A stretch of DNA of 35,085 nt from an uncultured Bacteroidota bacterium (GTDB lineage Bacteria > Bacteroidota > Bacteroidia > Chitinophagales > Chitinophagaceae): contig CAINWZ010000057.1 in NCBI GenBank assembly GCA_903854725.1, positions 1 through 35,085 on the forward strand. Direction: 5' to 3'. Of the stretch, positions 1-8,791 are shown piece after piece; positions within the stretch are counted from its first letter, which is position 1, and each line of letters begins with the position of its first letter. Both the position numbers and the translations under genes were made by a program. The notes under the pieces were generated by a model, which saw only the letters and a program-made list of their open reading frames with translations, made no database searches and had not been told where the DNA came from.

Positions 1-124
1 ACTTTTCAATCAAATCCGAGAAATTACTTAAGGCGCCGAAAAGTCCATGACAAAGCATTAAAGTTTCACCTTCGCCTACCTCTAAATAGTCAAATTTCCC
101 GTCTTTTATAATTTCGTATTCCAT
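1..124 (-). CDS. alpha/beta hydrolase, N-terminal fragment (cut by window edge)
   Basis: The first 41 codons of a protein are readable on the minus strand from an ATG at 124 before the window ends. They contain a short beta-strand region and then the motif LCHGLFGALSNF. The HG(L)FG core of that motif is the oxyanion-hole turn that follows strand 3 in alpha/beta-hydrolase-fold esterases and lipases. A purine-rich stretch (GGGAAA) precedes the ATG. The catalytic Ser, Asp and His lie beyond the window, so substrate and activity cannot be inferred. A weak -7-like box (TATCTTTA at 188-195) could drive it with a leader of about 60 nt. The fold assignment is fairly secure; a precise function is not. 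Confidence 0.75.
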   Translation of the reverse strand, partial: MEYEIIKDGKFDYLEVGEGETLMLCHGLFGALSNFSDLIEK

Positions 125-303
125 AGGTTTCCCAGCTTTATTCCACTCTTTGCTAAATAATAGTAACCCCTCTCGAGGCTAATTGGTTAAAGATACTTAA
201 TTCGTGTTAAAAAGGCTAATGCTATGCTCAACTAAATGGCAACTTATAAAATAAATAACAATTTATTAATCTACTCACAATCAATAGCTTGTGAAAAAAA
301 GGC
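125..303. other. intergenic region upstream of the hydrolase
   Basis: No gene is visible here. The stretch holds a 10-bp palindrome (CCTCTCGAGG, 170-179), a weak -7-like box on the minus strand at 188-195, and a small inverted repeat (TCACAA/TTGTGA, 275-294) without a correctly placed T-run. Confidence 0.4.
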
Positions 304-819
304 CTATTTAAAAGGATTTGAAAAAGCAGCAATAGTACTTTTTATAGAAGGAATCAAAATGGACATTTTTTCCATGCAAAAAGGCCACCATTTTTGTAAA
401 TATTCATAGGTATGCATCTCTTTCATTTCTGCAGCTTGTATAACACCTAATACTTGTAAAAAATAGACCACAGCACTGAGCATGGTAAAATAAATAAAAG
501 CATATAAAACAATACCTAATAGTTTATTAAGCCACCCTAATAATAACCATTCTGCAGTTTGTTGCAATATTCCAGAAATAAACTTCAATATGATTAATAC
601 TAAAACTAAAATGAGCAAAAAAGAAATAAAGGGCAACCAATGAGAAGTAATTTTGGTATGCTCTTTTAATAAAGTGGCTACCCATCCAGAAAATTGAAAT
701 GCCAAAATCAATCCAATCATTAAGGAAAAAAAAGAGATGACTGCTTTAATAAGTCCATTTCTATACCCCTGCAAAATTGCAATAATTAAAATAGTACCTG
801 TTAGAATATCTAACCACAT
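304..819 (-). CDS. CvpA family inner-membrane protein
   Basis: This is a 171-residue, very hydrophobic protein with about four predicted membrane segments (roughly residues 5-22, 28-48, 62-85 and 98-122). The N-terminus MWLDILTG..ILQGYRNGLIKA fits the CvpA (colicin V production) family, where a conserved D-I and a G-x-x-x-G-L motif sit in the first helix. The polar C-terminal tail is short. CvpA proteins are inner-membrane proteins linked to envelope integrity and, in enterics, colicin V secretion; the molecular role is unresolved. The gene is last in a compact minus-strand run after gldC and yqeY, starting 4 nt after the yqeY stop, so co-transcription is likely. The start is ATG at 819. Confidence 0.8.
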   Translation of the reverse strand: MWLDILTGTILIIAILQGYRNGLIKAVISFFSLMIGLILAFQFSGWVATLLKEHTKITSHWLPFISFLLILVLVLIILKFISGILQQTAEWLLLGWLNKLLGIVLYAFIYFTMLSAVVYFLQVLGVIQAAEMKEMHTYEYLQKWWPFCMEKMSILIPSIKSTIAAFSNPFK

Positions 820-823
820 CGTA

Positions 824-1276
824 TTAAGCGCTTAATAAAGTTTTTGCAATAGCGGAAATAACTTTCCCATCTGCTTGGCCAGCTAGTTGTTTAGTAGCCA
901 ACCCCATAACTTTTCCTAAATCTTGTGGACCTGCAGCTCCCACTTGTGCAATAATGGCTTCTACAGCAGCTTTCACCGCTTCTTCACTCATTTGTGCTGG
1001 TAAAAACTTTTCAATCACAGCAATCTCTTCTGATTCTTTCACAGCAAGATCTGCTCTATTTTGTTGTTCAAAAATGGTTAAAGAATCTTTACGTTGTTTA
1101 ACTAATTTCTGCAATAATTTTAATTCGGTCTCTGCAGAAATAGCGCCATTCGCGCCTGGTTCTGTTTTAGCTTTTATAATTTCTGCTTTAATGGCTCTTA
1201 ATCCTCTTAATAAAGCTTCATCTTTATTTTTCATTGCGTCTTTTAATAAAGACATAACATCATTTTCTAAAGACAT
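824..1276 (-). CDS. yqeY: GatB/YqeY domain-containing protein
   Basis: This 150-residue soluble protein matches the YqeY family from end to end. It has an N-terminal helical half (LKDAMKNKDEALLRGLRAIKAEI), the central segment with VKQRKDS and a run of acidic and helical residues, the E-x-x-V-I-E-K-F-L-P-x-Q motif around residues 86-95, and a C-terminal DLGKVMG motif. The C-terminal part resembles the tail domain of the GatB amidotransferase subunit, where it contacts tRNA. The stand-alone function of YqeY is unknown, although an RNA-related role is usually assumed. It sits between gldC (8-nt gap) and cvpA (4-nt gap). The ATG at 1276 is clear. Confidence 0.9.
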   Translation of the reverse strand: MSLENDVMSLLKDAMKNKDEALLRGLRAIKAEIIKAKTEPGANGAISAETELKLLQKLVKQRKDSLTIFEQQNRADLAVKESEEIAVIEKFLPAQMSEEAVKAAVEAIIAQVGAAGPQDLGKVMGLATKQLAGQADGKVISAIAKTLLSA

Positions 1277-1284
1277 AATTTATA

Positions 1285-1632
1285 TTATTTTGAATTTTGT
1301 GAAAGTTGACTTGCTCTAAATTTTGTATAAAATGTTTTTGCAAATTCTTTAAACTCATTGGACAAGGCTTCATCTTGTGTTGCTCTTAAATAAGCATCAC
1401 TCATACCCATTAAATTTTGATAAAAGAAATCGGCCATTTCATCTACCATCATTTCTTTGGTCCATAAATCTATACGCAAGGCTGTTTTATCGGTAGGATC
1501 CCAAAAAGTTAACATCATTGCACGCGCTTCCTGGGCTTCAGTTGCCGTGCTGTCGGATGCAGACCATTTTATATTTTGTGGGATTTTTTCTTCGTCTAAT
1601 CCTATTTGAACTTGAATACTCGATTGATGCAT
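1285..1632 (-). CDS. gldC: gliding motility protein GldC
   Basis: This 115-residue protein strongly resembles GldC of Flavobacterium-type gliding bacteria. It shows I-x-V-x-I-x-L-D-E-x-K-x-P near the N-terminus, an I-K-W-S-A-S-D segment, the long conserved block AxAMMLTFWD..LRIDLWTKEMMVDEM, and F-Y-Q-N-L. GldC is a small soluble protein associated with the gliding/type IX secretion machinery but is not itself a core secretion component. No other gld, spr or por gene is in this window. A longer reading from a TTG at 1653 is possible, but that TTG lies inside the -7 promoter box, so I choose the ATG at 1632. It heads the gldC-yqeY-cvpA run. Confidence 0.88.
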   Translation of the reverse strand: MHQSSIQVQIGLDEEKIPQNIKWSASDSTATEAQEARAMMLTFWDPTDKTALRIDLWTKEMMVDEMADFFYQNLMGMSDAYLRATQDEALSNEFKEFAKTFYTKFRASQLSQNSK

Positions 1633-1650
1633 GTTAAAAAATTTGATGTA

Positions 1651-1658
1651 CAAAAATA
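1651..1658 (-). promoter_or_regulatory. Bacteroidota -7 promoter box for gldC
   Basis: TATTTTTG on the minus strand matches TAnnTTTG and ends 18 nt before the gldC ATG. It lies in the short gap after the stop of the upstream gene, so the gldC operon probably has its own promoter. No convincing -33 element was found at the expected distance. Confidence 0.55.
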
Positions 1659-1679
1659 CAATTTAATTAAATAATAACC

Positions 1680-2756
1680 TTACTTACTCTTCAGATCTAG
1701 TGGTATTTTAACAATAGGCGATTCCCTTTTTTCTAGGAGTCCCGCAGTCAGCCATTCTTTACCCATTCTTGCCCTTGCTTGTCTATATACTTCGTCTTTA
1801 TAATACAATTTAAAATGATTAGACAAAGCTCCTTTTTCTTCAAATGTAAATACTTCACCGGCTCCTTGCCATGAAGCAGGCATCGGAGAATTTTTTTGTA
1901 CTGTTTTATTAAACAGTAAAGGGATGTCATAATGAATCGCAGATTCTATTAAAGTAGATTTACTAAAATCAATATCATTCCATAAAATGGCATATGTAGC
2001 AGCCACCCACTCTACTTTAAATTCAAGGATTGATTTAACAACAACGGCCTCTTTGAATTTATAGCCTAATAATAATTGTTTAGCAGCTTTTGTTGCTTGC
2101 TCATTTTCAAAAACAAAAACGATTGCCATATTGGTTTGTTGCCATTTTTTGAAAATCGAGAACTCTTTTAACATGTCTATAAAGGAATCAAGTGGTTGAA
2201 AGGCTAAAAAATAATTACAACCATCTGTTAAATTATTTCTAGCATCAGCTACAGCAACCCATTCAATGATGGGCACATTGGTAATAGGCAAATAAGCTTC
2301 TTGTATGGACGATGAAAGGAGTGGGTATTTTTTTTGTAAAAAAGAAAGACTCCACTCGTTGATGGCATAAGTTGCCATTGATTTTTTAATGTACTCTTTA
2401 AACGATACTACTTGTCGCCATTTTTTCCATAGCGATAGCTGCGATAAAAAACTAGGATGTGTAACGGGTATAAAATAATGCGGAAAATGATCACTACCTT
2501 TTAAATTGGAACCAAAATGAATGACGATAGCATTGGTTACTTCCCTTATTAATTTTTCTGCTGCCACCTCCTTAATAATAGTAACTGAATCATTATTTTG
2601 CTCCAATACCTCCAAATAGGAAGGCAGATGATCACCCACAATGTAAAAATGAATATGGGGAGAACTGAGTCCTAGTTCAATGATATCCAACACCTTCTGG
2701 CAAATAACCGCTTTAGGTTCAGCAAAATTTGTTCTAGTTAATATAAATAAGCGCAT
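1680..2756 (-). CDS. glycosyltransferase-like protein, function unknown
   Basis: This is a 358-residue soluble protein. The N-terminus MRLFILTRTNFAEPKA and the alternating hydrophobic strand and helix pattern (FYIVGDHLPSYLEVL, MAIVFVFENEQATKAAKQLL, YAILWNDIDFSKSTLIESA) look like a two-Rossmann GT-B fold. Near residues 280-290 the segment STLIESAIHYDIPLLF resembles the E-x7-E-type acceptor/donor loop of GT4 enzymes, with only one clear Glu. I recognise no specific family and would not assign a sugar. The start is the ATG at 2756; an in-frame TTG two codons upstream falls in the promoter box. The gene stands alone between divergent merR and the gldC operon. Confidence 0.5.
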   Translation of the reverse strand: MRLFILTRTNFAEPKAVICQKVLDIIELGLSSPHIHFYIVGDHLPSYLEVLEQNNDSVTIIKEVAAEKLIREVTNAIVIHFGSNLKGSDHFPHYFIPVTHPSFLSQLSLWKKWRQVVSFKEYIKKSMATYAINEWSLSFLQKKYPLLSSSIQEAYLPITNVPIIEWVAVADARNNLTDGCNYFLAFQPLDSFIDMLKEFSIFKKWQQTNMAIVFVFENEQATKAAKQLLLGYKFKEAVVVKSILEFKVEWVAATYAILWNDIDFSKSTLIESAIHYDIPLLFNKTVQKNSPMPASWQGAGEVFTFEEKGALSNHFKLYYKDEVYRQARARMGKEWLTAGLLEKRESPIVKIPLDLKSK

Positions 2757-2759
2757 ACA

Positions 2760-2767
2760 CAAAAATA
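2760..2767 (-). promoter_or_regulatory. -7 promoter box abutting the start of the glycosyltransferase-like gene
   Basis: TATTTTTG on the minus strand is followed after only 3 nt (TGT) by the ATG at 2756. If it is used, the transcript would begin at or inside the start codon, making a leaderless mRNA. Confidence 0.5.
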
Positions 2768-2829
2768 CTGCATACTTAACAATTTATCCACCAATCATTT
2801 AGGAAGCTTAGTTCCTATTAATACTCCCC

Positions 2830-2837
2830 TAACTTTG
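2830..2837 (+). promoter_or_regulatory. -7 promoter box abutting merR
   Basis: TAACTTTG matches TAnnTTTG and ends 4 nt before the ATG at 2842. This again implies a leaderless or nearly leaderless transcript. A weak TTAG at 2808-2811 is the only candidate -33 element. Confidence 0.5.
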
Positions 2838-2841
2838 TAAT

Positions 2842-3432
2842 ATGGCAAAACACTTGCATCAACTTGATTTATTTGGCATGGAAACAGCACAACCTGTTCA
2901 TATTAAAGCGCCTGTTGAAAAAAAGAAAGTATATCAAGCCAAAAAAGAAGAAACTGTTAACGAACAAGTTCAACTGGTAAATGAAGATTTGCCATCTGTT
3001 TCAAGAACACCGATGTCATTTATACATTCGCATACCAGTAGCAAAAGAGGAAGAAAATCATTTGCTTCTATGGATGCCGAAATACATAAATTAAATATAC
3101 CAGCATCAGAAGAACTAGTAAAAAAATTATACTATCCCATTGGTGAAGTGGCTACTTGGTTTAATGTAAATACTTCCTTGATAAGATATTGGGAAAAAGA
3201 ATTTAAACAATTACAACCTAGGAAAACAAGAAAAGGAGATAGATTGTTTAGAGCACAAGACATAGAATTTTTACGCCAGTTATATTATTTACTTCGCGAA
3301 AAAAAATACTCAATAGAAGGAGCAAAAACTTATTTAAAAAATAACAAAGAAAAAGCAGAAAAGGATATTTCCTTATTAACTAGCCTAAAAAATATTAAGC
3401 AATTCTTAGTATCACTTAAAGAAACATTGTAA
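2842..3432 (+). CDS. MerR family transcriptional regulator
   Basis: This is a 196-residue DNA-binding protein. Residues about 97-165 form a MerR-type winged helix: YYPIGEVATWFNVNTSLIRYW is the HTH with the typical I-R-Y-W-E recognition helix, followed by a wing (RKTRKGDRLF) and the helix DIEFLRQLYYLL. The first 95 residues are polar and low in complexity (K/E/Q-rich) with no recognisable domain. The C-terminal helix is short, so there is no obvious metal- or drug-binding domain. Such single-domain MerR proteins with a long N-terminal tail are common in Bacteroidota and their ligands are unknown. It is transcribed divergently from the glycosyltransferase-like gene and convergently with mscS. 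Confidence 0.85.
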   Translation: MAKHLHQLDLFGMETAQPVHIKAPVEKKKVYQAKKEETVNEQVQLVNEDLPSVSRTPMSFIHSHTSSKRGRKSFASMDAEIHKLNIPASEELVKKLYYPIGEVATWFNVNTSLIRYWEKEFKQLQPRKTRKGDRLFRAQDIEFLRQLYYLLREKKYSIEGAKTYLKNNKEKAEKDISLLTSLKNIKQFLVSLKETL

Positions 3433-3464
3433 CAATTACCGCAAGGGGGCCACTTAACCTACTT

Positions 3465-4526
3465 TTATACATTATTAGCAAATTGAATATTGTGTTCATT
3501 TGCATAACCAATAGCCATTAAATTTATTTTATCTTTTAATGCTACAAAATCATTTAGCCCTAATTGCATACTTACTAAGCATTCGACATGTAAAACATGA
3601 TATTGCTTTCCTGCTTCTCCAATAAATACAAGTAAACTATTAATATTCTTTAATTGACTAAGTTCACTGTTAAGAAATTGACTATACTGTGTTAATTGCA
3701 AAGCGGTAGTATTTACATTCAATTGCAAATCCAATTCAATTTTTCTCTCCGTTCTTAAGCTTATATTATCTACAATCGTATCCACCATTTGTTTGTTAGG
3801 CACAGAAATGTAGGTTTTATCTTGTGTTCGAATACGCGTACTACGCAGTCCTATTTTTTCAATCGTGCCAGTAAAATTATTTACTTTCACTAAATCACCA
3901 ATGGTAAAAGGCTTGTCAAAGAAGATTATAAATGAGGCAATAATATTTTCCAGGCTTTCCCTCATAGACAATGCCACTGCGGCTCCTACGATACTTAAGC
4001 TAGTAACTAAATTGCCAATGTTTTCATTAAAAACATAATGAAGAATTAATAAAAATCCAATGATGTATAATATTACTTTAAAAAAATCTCTAAAAAATAA
4101 TACCAATTGATCATCTGATTGATCTTTGGTTAATTTCGCTTTCTCCTCTAATATAATGGCAATAAATTCAAGTGTTCTTAAACAAACGCGTATAAATAAA
4201 ACTATAAAAACCAACTTTACTATCGCCTCAGCCACTGTTTGAAGTGTCAATTTGTACAAATGAATATTCCACTCCGAAGGGAAACGTAATTCATAAATTG
4301 CAATGACGGCAACTAGGTAAATTAAAAATTGTTCAATGGGAATAATTAATCGGTGTACATGGCTTTTTCTTAGTTCATAATGATTCTTCTTATCTATCCA
4401 GGTATAAATTAAACTTGCAAAAAAGCGGGAAATGAATCTTTTTACAATCAAAGTCACTAAAAATATAGCTGCAATAACAATATAACTGCGTAAAGAATTA
4501 TTTAAAAATTGTTGATCTAGGTTCAT
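3465..4526 (-). CDS. MscS-type mechanosensitive ion channel
   Basis: This is a 353-residue membrane protein. There are about five hydrophobic segments (roughly residues 14-32, 64-82, 97-116, 150-170 and 175-195). The last carries the small-residue pore helix SLSIVGAAVALSMRESLENIIASF, typical of MscS TM3. It is followed by the beta domain with DLVKVNNFTGTIEKIGLRSTRIRTQDKTYISVPN, matching the MscS motif G-x-V-x-x-I-x-L-R-x-T-x-I-R-T-x-D-x-x-x-V-x-I-P-N. The family releases solutes on hypo-osmotic shock. I use the ATG at 4526 because the upstream in-frame alternative is a TTG without a better ribosome site. It lies downstream of lpxH and is separated from it by a hairpin. Confidence 0.88.
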   Translation of the reverse strand: MNLDQQFLNNSLRSYIVIAAIFLVTLIVKRFISRFFASLIYTWIDKKNHYELRKSHVHRLIIPIEQFLIYLVAVIAIYELRFPSEWNIHLYKLTLQTVAEAIVKLVFIVLFIRVCLRTLEFIAIILEEKAKLTKDQSDDQLVLFFRDFFKVILYIIGFLLILHYVFNENIGNLVTSLSIVGAAVALSMRESLENIIASFIIFFDKPFTIGDLVKVNNFTGTIEKIGLRSTRIRTQDKTYISVPNKQMVDTIVDNISLRTERKIELDLQLNVNTTALQLTQYSQFLNSELSQLKNINSLLVFIGEAGKQYHVLHVECLVSMQLGLNDFVALKDKINLMAIGYANEHNIQFANNV

Positions 4527-4561
4527 AGCCTCTATTTTAGTGTTCAAATTATCATCTACCT

Positions 4562-4585
4562 ATAACCCAAAGAGCAATGGGTTAT
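4562..4585 (-). terminator. hairpin between the lpxH-like gene and mscS
   Basis: ATAACCCA (4562-4569) and TGGGTTAT (4578-4585) form an 8-bp perfect stem with an 8-nt loop. The T-rich side follows on the plus strand (TTATTTT), where no gene reads in. On the minus strand there is no T-run, so it may act as a weak attenuating hairpin rather than a full terminator. Confidence 0.35.
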
Positions 4586-4605
4586 TTATTTTCTATTGTC
4601 TTGAA

Positions 4606-5367
4606 TCAATCTTCTTTCCACTGAAGCAATTGCATTTCTGTTCCATTATAAACTCCATAGGTGTTAGACCTCAACCAATCGCCCAAATTAATATATCGTG
4701 CATGATCATTAATGGCAATATCTAATGCATAATGCCTGTGGCCAAAAATAAAATAATCAGCCTTTATTTCTTTTGCTTTTTGCTTGGTATATATAATTAA
4801 CCATTCTTTATCTTCTCCTAAAAACACTTCATCCGAAGTGCCTGTTTTGGCCCTGCTTTTGCTACTAAAATAATTTGCCAATTGAATGCCAATATCTGGA
4901 TGAATCCATCCAAAAAGCCATTTACAAACAGGATTGGTAAATATTTTTTTCATGATTTTATAGCCTTTGTCTCCTGGGCCTAAACCATCGCCATGTCCAA
5001 TAAAAAATTGCTTCCCCGCAATAGCAAATACACGTGGATCAAAATATACCTGTGCATTCAACTCTTTCGCTAAATAATCTTTCATCCACAAATCATGATT
5101 GCCTGTAAAAATATGAATCTCAATGCCCGCATCACTCAAATCGGCTAAACAGCCTAGTATTCTAATAAAGCCCTTTGGTACCACAGTTTTATATTCAAAC
5201 CAGAAGTCAAATATATCTCCCACTATAAATATAGCAGCAGCATCCTTTTTAGCATGTTGCAAAAAATGCACTAAACGCTGTTCACGTTTATTGCTTTCAG
5301 TTACATTCGGAGCACCTAAATGAAAGTCTGAAAGAAAATATATTTTTTTGCCGGCAGCCAATTCCAT
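4606..5367 (-). CDS. lpxH: UDP-2,3-diacylglucosamine diphosphatase (LpxH-like)
   Basis: This is a 253-residue calcineurin-type metallophosphoesterase. The two-metal site is laid out in order: D14-x-H16 (SDFHLG), GD51-x-x-D54 (VGDIFDFW), G-N90-H91-D92, H125 in IGHGDG, and H210-x-H212 (FGHRH). The FDFW segment and overall length fit the Bacteroidota LpxH-type enzymes, which cleave UDP-2,3-diacylglucosamine to lipid X in lipid A synthesis at the inner-membrane face. The calcineurin-like family is broad, so the substrate is inferred from the motif set and length. It follows the LUD gene by 43 nt. The ATG at 5367 gives the full N-terminal strand. Confidence 0.82.
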   Translation of the reverse strand: MELAAGKKIYFLSDFHLGAPNVTESNKREQRLVHFLQHAKKDAAAIFIVGDIFDFWFEYKTVVPKGFIRILGCLADLSDAGIEIHIFTGNHDLWMKDYLAKELNAQVYFDPRVFAIAGKQFFIGHGDGLGPGDKGYKIMKKIFTNPVCKWLFGWIHPDIGIQLANYFSSKSRAKTGTSDEVFLGEDKEWLIIYTKQKAKEIKADYFIFGHRHYALDIAINDHARYINLGDWLRSNTYGVYNGTEMQLLQWKED

Positions 5368-5410
5368 GAAGCAGCTAATTTAATTTATATAAGTGGATGT
5401 ACTAAAGTTA

Positions 5411-6052
5411 CTAATCTAATAACTTATCTACTAAAAAACAGTACACTTCTTTAGGACCGTGAACACCTACCACCAAGGTTTTTTCAATATCGGCCGTACG
5501 ACTTGGACCTGTAGCATAACTTATCATCGAAGGAAGTGAATCCGCTTCTGCTTTAAAGGCCGCTAAACTATCACTCACATCAAATACCAACTGATGCGTA
5601 TAGGCGATACAAATATGAATAGGCGCATACACGCTTGATGTTCTTCCGCTAAGCTGTTGACTACTTAAGACAATAGTGCCTGTTCTGGCAATTAAATGAT
5701 CACATAAAGTAATAGCGGCGTCACAACCAGCTAAATCATCGGTAGTAACTGGATCAAAACTAAATTCTTTCATATCGTCTAACCATCCAGTTTCTCTAGA
5801 ATATATCTTATCCCATTTATGCGAATGTATAAGTTGTGCTAATTGATTAACCAATTCAGCTTCATCGCTACAATAGACAAATTTTCCAAGTAGCTCTGTA
5901 AATTTCTGCGCAAACCCAATGGCCAATTCTTGTTCGGTCGGAATAAAAATAGGCCTGTCGGCAATTTGATCAGGAAACGGAACTGCAACAGGCTTTTCTA
6001 GTGCCTGTTTAATTTTTTGTAAAATTTTTGTTCTCGCTCCTTGTGATTCCAT
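5411..6052 (-). CDS. LUD domain-containing protein (LutC/YkgG-like)
   Basis: This is a 213-residue protein of the LUD family. The C-terminal signature ATGPSRTADIEKTLVVGVHGP is the hallmark of LutC/YkgG proteins, and the ITLCDHLIARTGTIVLSSQQ segment matches the middle of the domain. LutC takes part in lactate use in Bacillus as part of LutABC. In Bacteroidota a stand-alone LUD protein often sits directly downstream of ftsH, as here (17-nt gap), with no lutA or lutB, so a lactate role is doubtful. It is likely co-transcribed with ftsH and possibly lpxH. The start is ATG at 6052. Confidence 0.85.
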   Translation of the reverse strand: MESQGARTKILQKIKQALEKPVAVPFPDQIADRPIFIPTEQELAIGFAQKFTELLGKFVYCSDEAELVNQLAQLIHSHKWDKIYSRETGWLDDMKEFSFDPVTTDDLAGCDAAITLCDHLIARTGTIVLSSQQLSGRTSSVYAPIHICIAYTHQLVFDVSDSLAAFKAEADSLPSMISYATGPSRTADIEKTLVVGVHGPKEVYCFLVDKLLD

Positions 6053-6069
6053 TGAATAAAATTCAGTGC

Positions 6070-8187
6070 TTATGAATTGGGTTCTGTAGTTGTTTCGTTA
6101 TTGCTAGTTGCTGTAGTAGTATTCTCTGCAGCAATAGCTGCTACAGTAGCAGCTTCACTAGGTATATTAGCTTCAACTGTTTCAGCAGCAGTTACTTGAT
6201 CAGCGGCTACTTTATTTTCTTCAACATCAAAAGTGACCACCTTTTCTTCTTCATATGGACGCATACCAATTAAGGCTTCCACATCACTTTTATGTAATAC
6301 TTCTTTGTCTAATAATTCTTTCGCTAATTTTTCTACTTCCCCTTTTCTTAAAGTAAGTAAATCTAAAGTGCGGTGGTAAGCAGCGTCAATCATTTTACGT
6401 ACTTCTTCGTCAATAATTTTTCCAGTCTCTTCGCTAAAAGGTTTTTGAAAAGTATTTTCTTGTGAAGGATCATAAAAACTTACGTTACCAATTTTATCAT
6501 TCATACCATAAGTGGTTACCATTGAGTAAGCCATTTTGGTAATTTGTTGCAAGTCATTAGAAGCTCCTGTTGAAATACGACCAAAGAAAATTTGTTCTGC
6601 TGCACGACCACCTAATGTCATACACATTTGATCTGTTAATTGCTCAATGGTGTATAAGTATTGCTCTTTAGGCGTGTATTGCGCATATCCTAAGGCAGCA
6701 GTACCTCTTGGCACAATAGTTACTTTTAATAAAGGATACGCATGTTCTAAAAACCAACCACAGATAGCATGTCCTGCTTCGTGATAGGCAATTACTTCTT
6801 TCTCTTCTTTAGAAATAATTTTATTTTTCTTTTCCAAACCGCCAATCACTCTATCAATTGCATCTTGAAAATCTTTCATTTCTACACCTGTCTTTCCTTT
6901 ACGCGCTGCAATCAAAGCTGCTTCATTACAAACATTGGCAATATCTGCACCCGCAAACCCTGGGGTTTGCTCGGCTAATTTATGAACATCTAAGTTTTCA
7001 GAAACTTTAATAGGACCTAGATGCACTTTAAATATTTCTTCGCGACCTTTTACATCTGGACGATCAATAGAAATTTGACGATCAAAACGACCTGGTCTTA
7101 ATAATGCCGAATCTAATACATCTGGTCTATTCGTCGCAGCTAATATGATAATTCCTGTGTCGCCACCGAAACCATCCATCTCTACTAATAATTGATTCAA
7201 TGTATTTTCACGTTCATCGTTACTCATCATGGCGTTTTTGCCACGTGCACGACCAATCGCATCAATCTCATCTATAAAAATAATACAAGGCGCTTTTTCA
7301 CGTGCTTGTTTAAATAAATCACGCACACGACTCGCACCCACTCCTACAAACATCTCCACAAAATCAGAACCACTTAAACTAAAGAAAGGAACTTGCGCTT
7401 CTCCAGCCATTGCTTTTGCTAATAAAGTTTTTCCTGTACCTGGAGGGCCAATTAAAAGTGCCCCTTTAGGAATTTTACCTCCTAAGGCAGTATATTTTTT
7501 AGGTTGTTTTAAGAAGTCAACAATTTCCATCACTTCTTCTTTTGCTTCTTCTAATCCTGCAACATCTGCAAAAGTGATATTTACTTTAGTGCCTCCTTTT
7601 TCAAATAAAGTAGCTTTTGATTTTCCAACATTGAAAATGCCTCCTGGACCGCCGCCACTTCCTCCGCCGCCGCCCATCTTGCGCATCAACAATACCCATA
7701 CCACTACAATTAATACCAAAGAGAAAATTGTATTGGCAATTGGGCCAAACCACTCTCCTTCTTTCACTGTATTCTGAGGTACTTCTTGAATATTTTTTTG
7801 CTCGTAAAAACGTTGCAATCTTTCATTAAAACTATTCCAATCGGTCACACTAAATTCAAATAAAGGAACTCCTTTGATTTTAGACTTTTCAATTTTCCTT
7901 TTTAACTTCTGAACATAAAAATCTTTATCAATACTATCTGGTTTAATATACACACGAACTAATTCTTTGTTTTGAATAAGATCAATTCTTTCAACGTCAC
8001 CTTGCGTTAACATGGTTTGCTTGAATTCAAGTTCGGTAGTGGATAAAATATCTGGTGCTGTTTGAAAGAAACGAGCAGACAATAATGAAATAGCTATTAA
8101 GCCATAAATCCAATAAATATTAAACTTGGGCATTTTAGGACCGTCACCCAAAGGGTTTCCTTTTTTCTTGTTATTATCTGGTATCAT
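6070..8187 (-). CDS. ftsH: ATP-dependent zinc metalloprotease FtsH
   Basis: This is a 705-residue membrane-anchored AAA+ protease. Features in order: a cytosolic N-tail, TM1 about residues 24-44, a periplasmic domain about 45-145, TM2 about 149-169, a glycine-rich linker (about 172-183), Walker A GPPGTGKT (247-254), the pore loop region [15 protein letters not shown], Walker B FIDEID (about 304-309), the second region of homology with arginine fingers (351-370), and the zinc motif HEAGH (469-473). The last roughly 60 residues are an Ala/Thr/Glu/Val-rich low-complexity tail. FtsH degrades misassembled membrane proteins and selected soluble regulators. The rsfS-ftsH-LUD order is typical of Bacteroidota. 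Confidence 0.97.
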   Translation of the reverse strand: MIPDNNKKKGNPLGDGPKMPKFNIYWIYGLIAISLLSARFFQTAPDILSTTELEFKQTMLTQGDVERIDLIQNKELVRVYIKPDSIDKDFYVQKLKRKIEKSKIKGVPLFEFSVTDWNSFNERLQRFYEQKNIQEVPQNTVKEGEWFGPIANTIFSLVLIVVVWVLLMRKMGGGGGSGGGPGGIFNVGKSKATLFEKGGTKVNITFADVAGLEEAKEEVMEIVDFLKQPKKYTALGGKIPKGALLIGPPGTGKTLLAKAMAGEAQVPFFSLSGSDFVEMFVGVGASRVRDLFKQAREKAPCIIFIDEIDAIGRARGKNAMMSNDERENTLNQLLVEMDGFGGDTGIIILAATNRPDVLDSALLRPGRFDRQISIDRPDVKGREEIFKVHLGPIKVSENLDVHKLAEQTPGFAGADIANVCNEAALIAARKGKTGVEMKDFQDAIDRVIGGLEKKNKIISKEEKEVIAYHEAGHAICGWFLEHAYPLLKVTIVPRGTAALGYAQYTPKEQYLYTIEQLTDQMCMTLGGRAAEQIFFGRISTGASNDLQQITKMAYSMVTTYGMNDKIGNVSFYDPSQENTFQKPFSEETGKIIDEEVRKMIDAAYHRTLDLLTLRKGEVEKLAKELLDKEVLHKSDVEALIGMRPYEEEKVVTFDVEENKVAADQVTAAETVEANIPSEAATVAAIAAENTTTATSNNETTTEPNS

Positions 8188-8292
8188 TTGAAACGATTGA
8201 TTCTTTGTTTTGTTAACTAGCTTTATTTTATAGCACCGCTAGTTTTATTGTAAGCATGTTACCATCTAGTAACAATTTTTTTAATAATTAGT

Positions 8293-8697
8293 TTATAAAT
8301 CATGCATTTTTGTATCAGCGTCACTCCACATATCCTCTAATTGATAAAAATGTCTGGCTTCGGGATGCATTACATGCACGACCACATTAATATAATCGAT
8401 TAGTAACCATTGTGCTGCGTTTTTACCTTCACTTTTATAAGGCATTTCTCCGCACTTTGTTTTTACTTCAAATTCAATGAAGTCGGCGATTGCTTTTAAT
8501 TGAGTGGTGTTATTTGCTTCACAAATAATAAAAAAATCACTCGTAGATTCAGGAATTTTCTTTAAGTCTAAACTAATAATATTGACTCCCTTTTTATCTT
8601 GGATAGCCTGTATAATGGTTTTGAAAATTTTTGAACTACGGGTAAGTTGAAGTATCGTAGATTTTTTACGATTTTTGAGAGCAGAAAGAGGTTCCAA
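8293..8697 (-). CDS. rsfS: ribosome silencing factor RsfS
   Basis: This is a 134-residue protein of the RsfS/Iojap family. Diagnostic stretches are AIQDKKGVNIISLDLKKI, DFFIICEANNTTQLKAIAD, the EGKNAAQWLLIDYINVVVHV core, and the C-terminal FYQLEDMWSDA. RsfS binds uL14 on the 50S subunit and blocks subunit joining under starvation. The likely start is a TTG at 8697. The first 25 residues form a basic extension before the conserved domain, and no ATG is available earlier in the domain. It is divergent from birA and 105 nt upstream of ftsH. Confidence 0.92.
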   Translation of the reverse strand: MEPLSALKNRKKSTILQLTRSSKIFKTIIQAIQDKKGVNIISLDLKKIPESTSDFFIICEANNTTQLKAIADFIEFEVKTKCGEMPYKSEGKNAAQWLLIDYINVVVHVMHPEARHFYQLEDMWSDADTKMHDL

Positions 8698-8767
8698 TGA
8701 TTCTTATATTTATTTGTTAAATGCTTAATTAGTTGAAACAAATTAATTGACTAAAATGATTCTAAAC

Positions 8768-8775
8768 TAACTTTA
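8768..8775 (+). promoter_or_regulatory. probable -7 box for birA-selD
   Basis: TAACTTTA differs from TAnnTTTG at one position and lies 16 nt before the proposed TTG start of birA in the divergent rsfS/birA gap. Confidence 0.35.
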
Positions 8776-8791
8776 CAAAAATAGCAATTCT

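Noticed and set aside
275..294. inverted repeat TCACAA/TTGTGA as a terminator of cvpA
   Set aside because: The stem is only 6 bp, and the T-run lies on the wrong side for minus-strand transcription.
7229..7777. 182-codon open frame on the plus strand inside ftsH
   Set aside because: It is the mirror of the highly conserved AAA domain of ftsH, with a proline- and serine-rich, unstructured translation and no promoter of its own.
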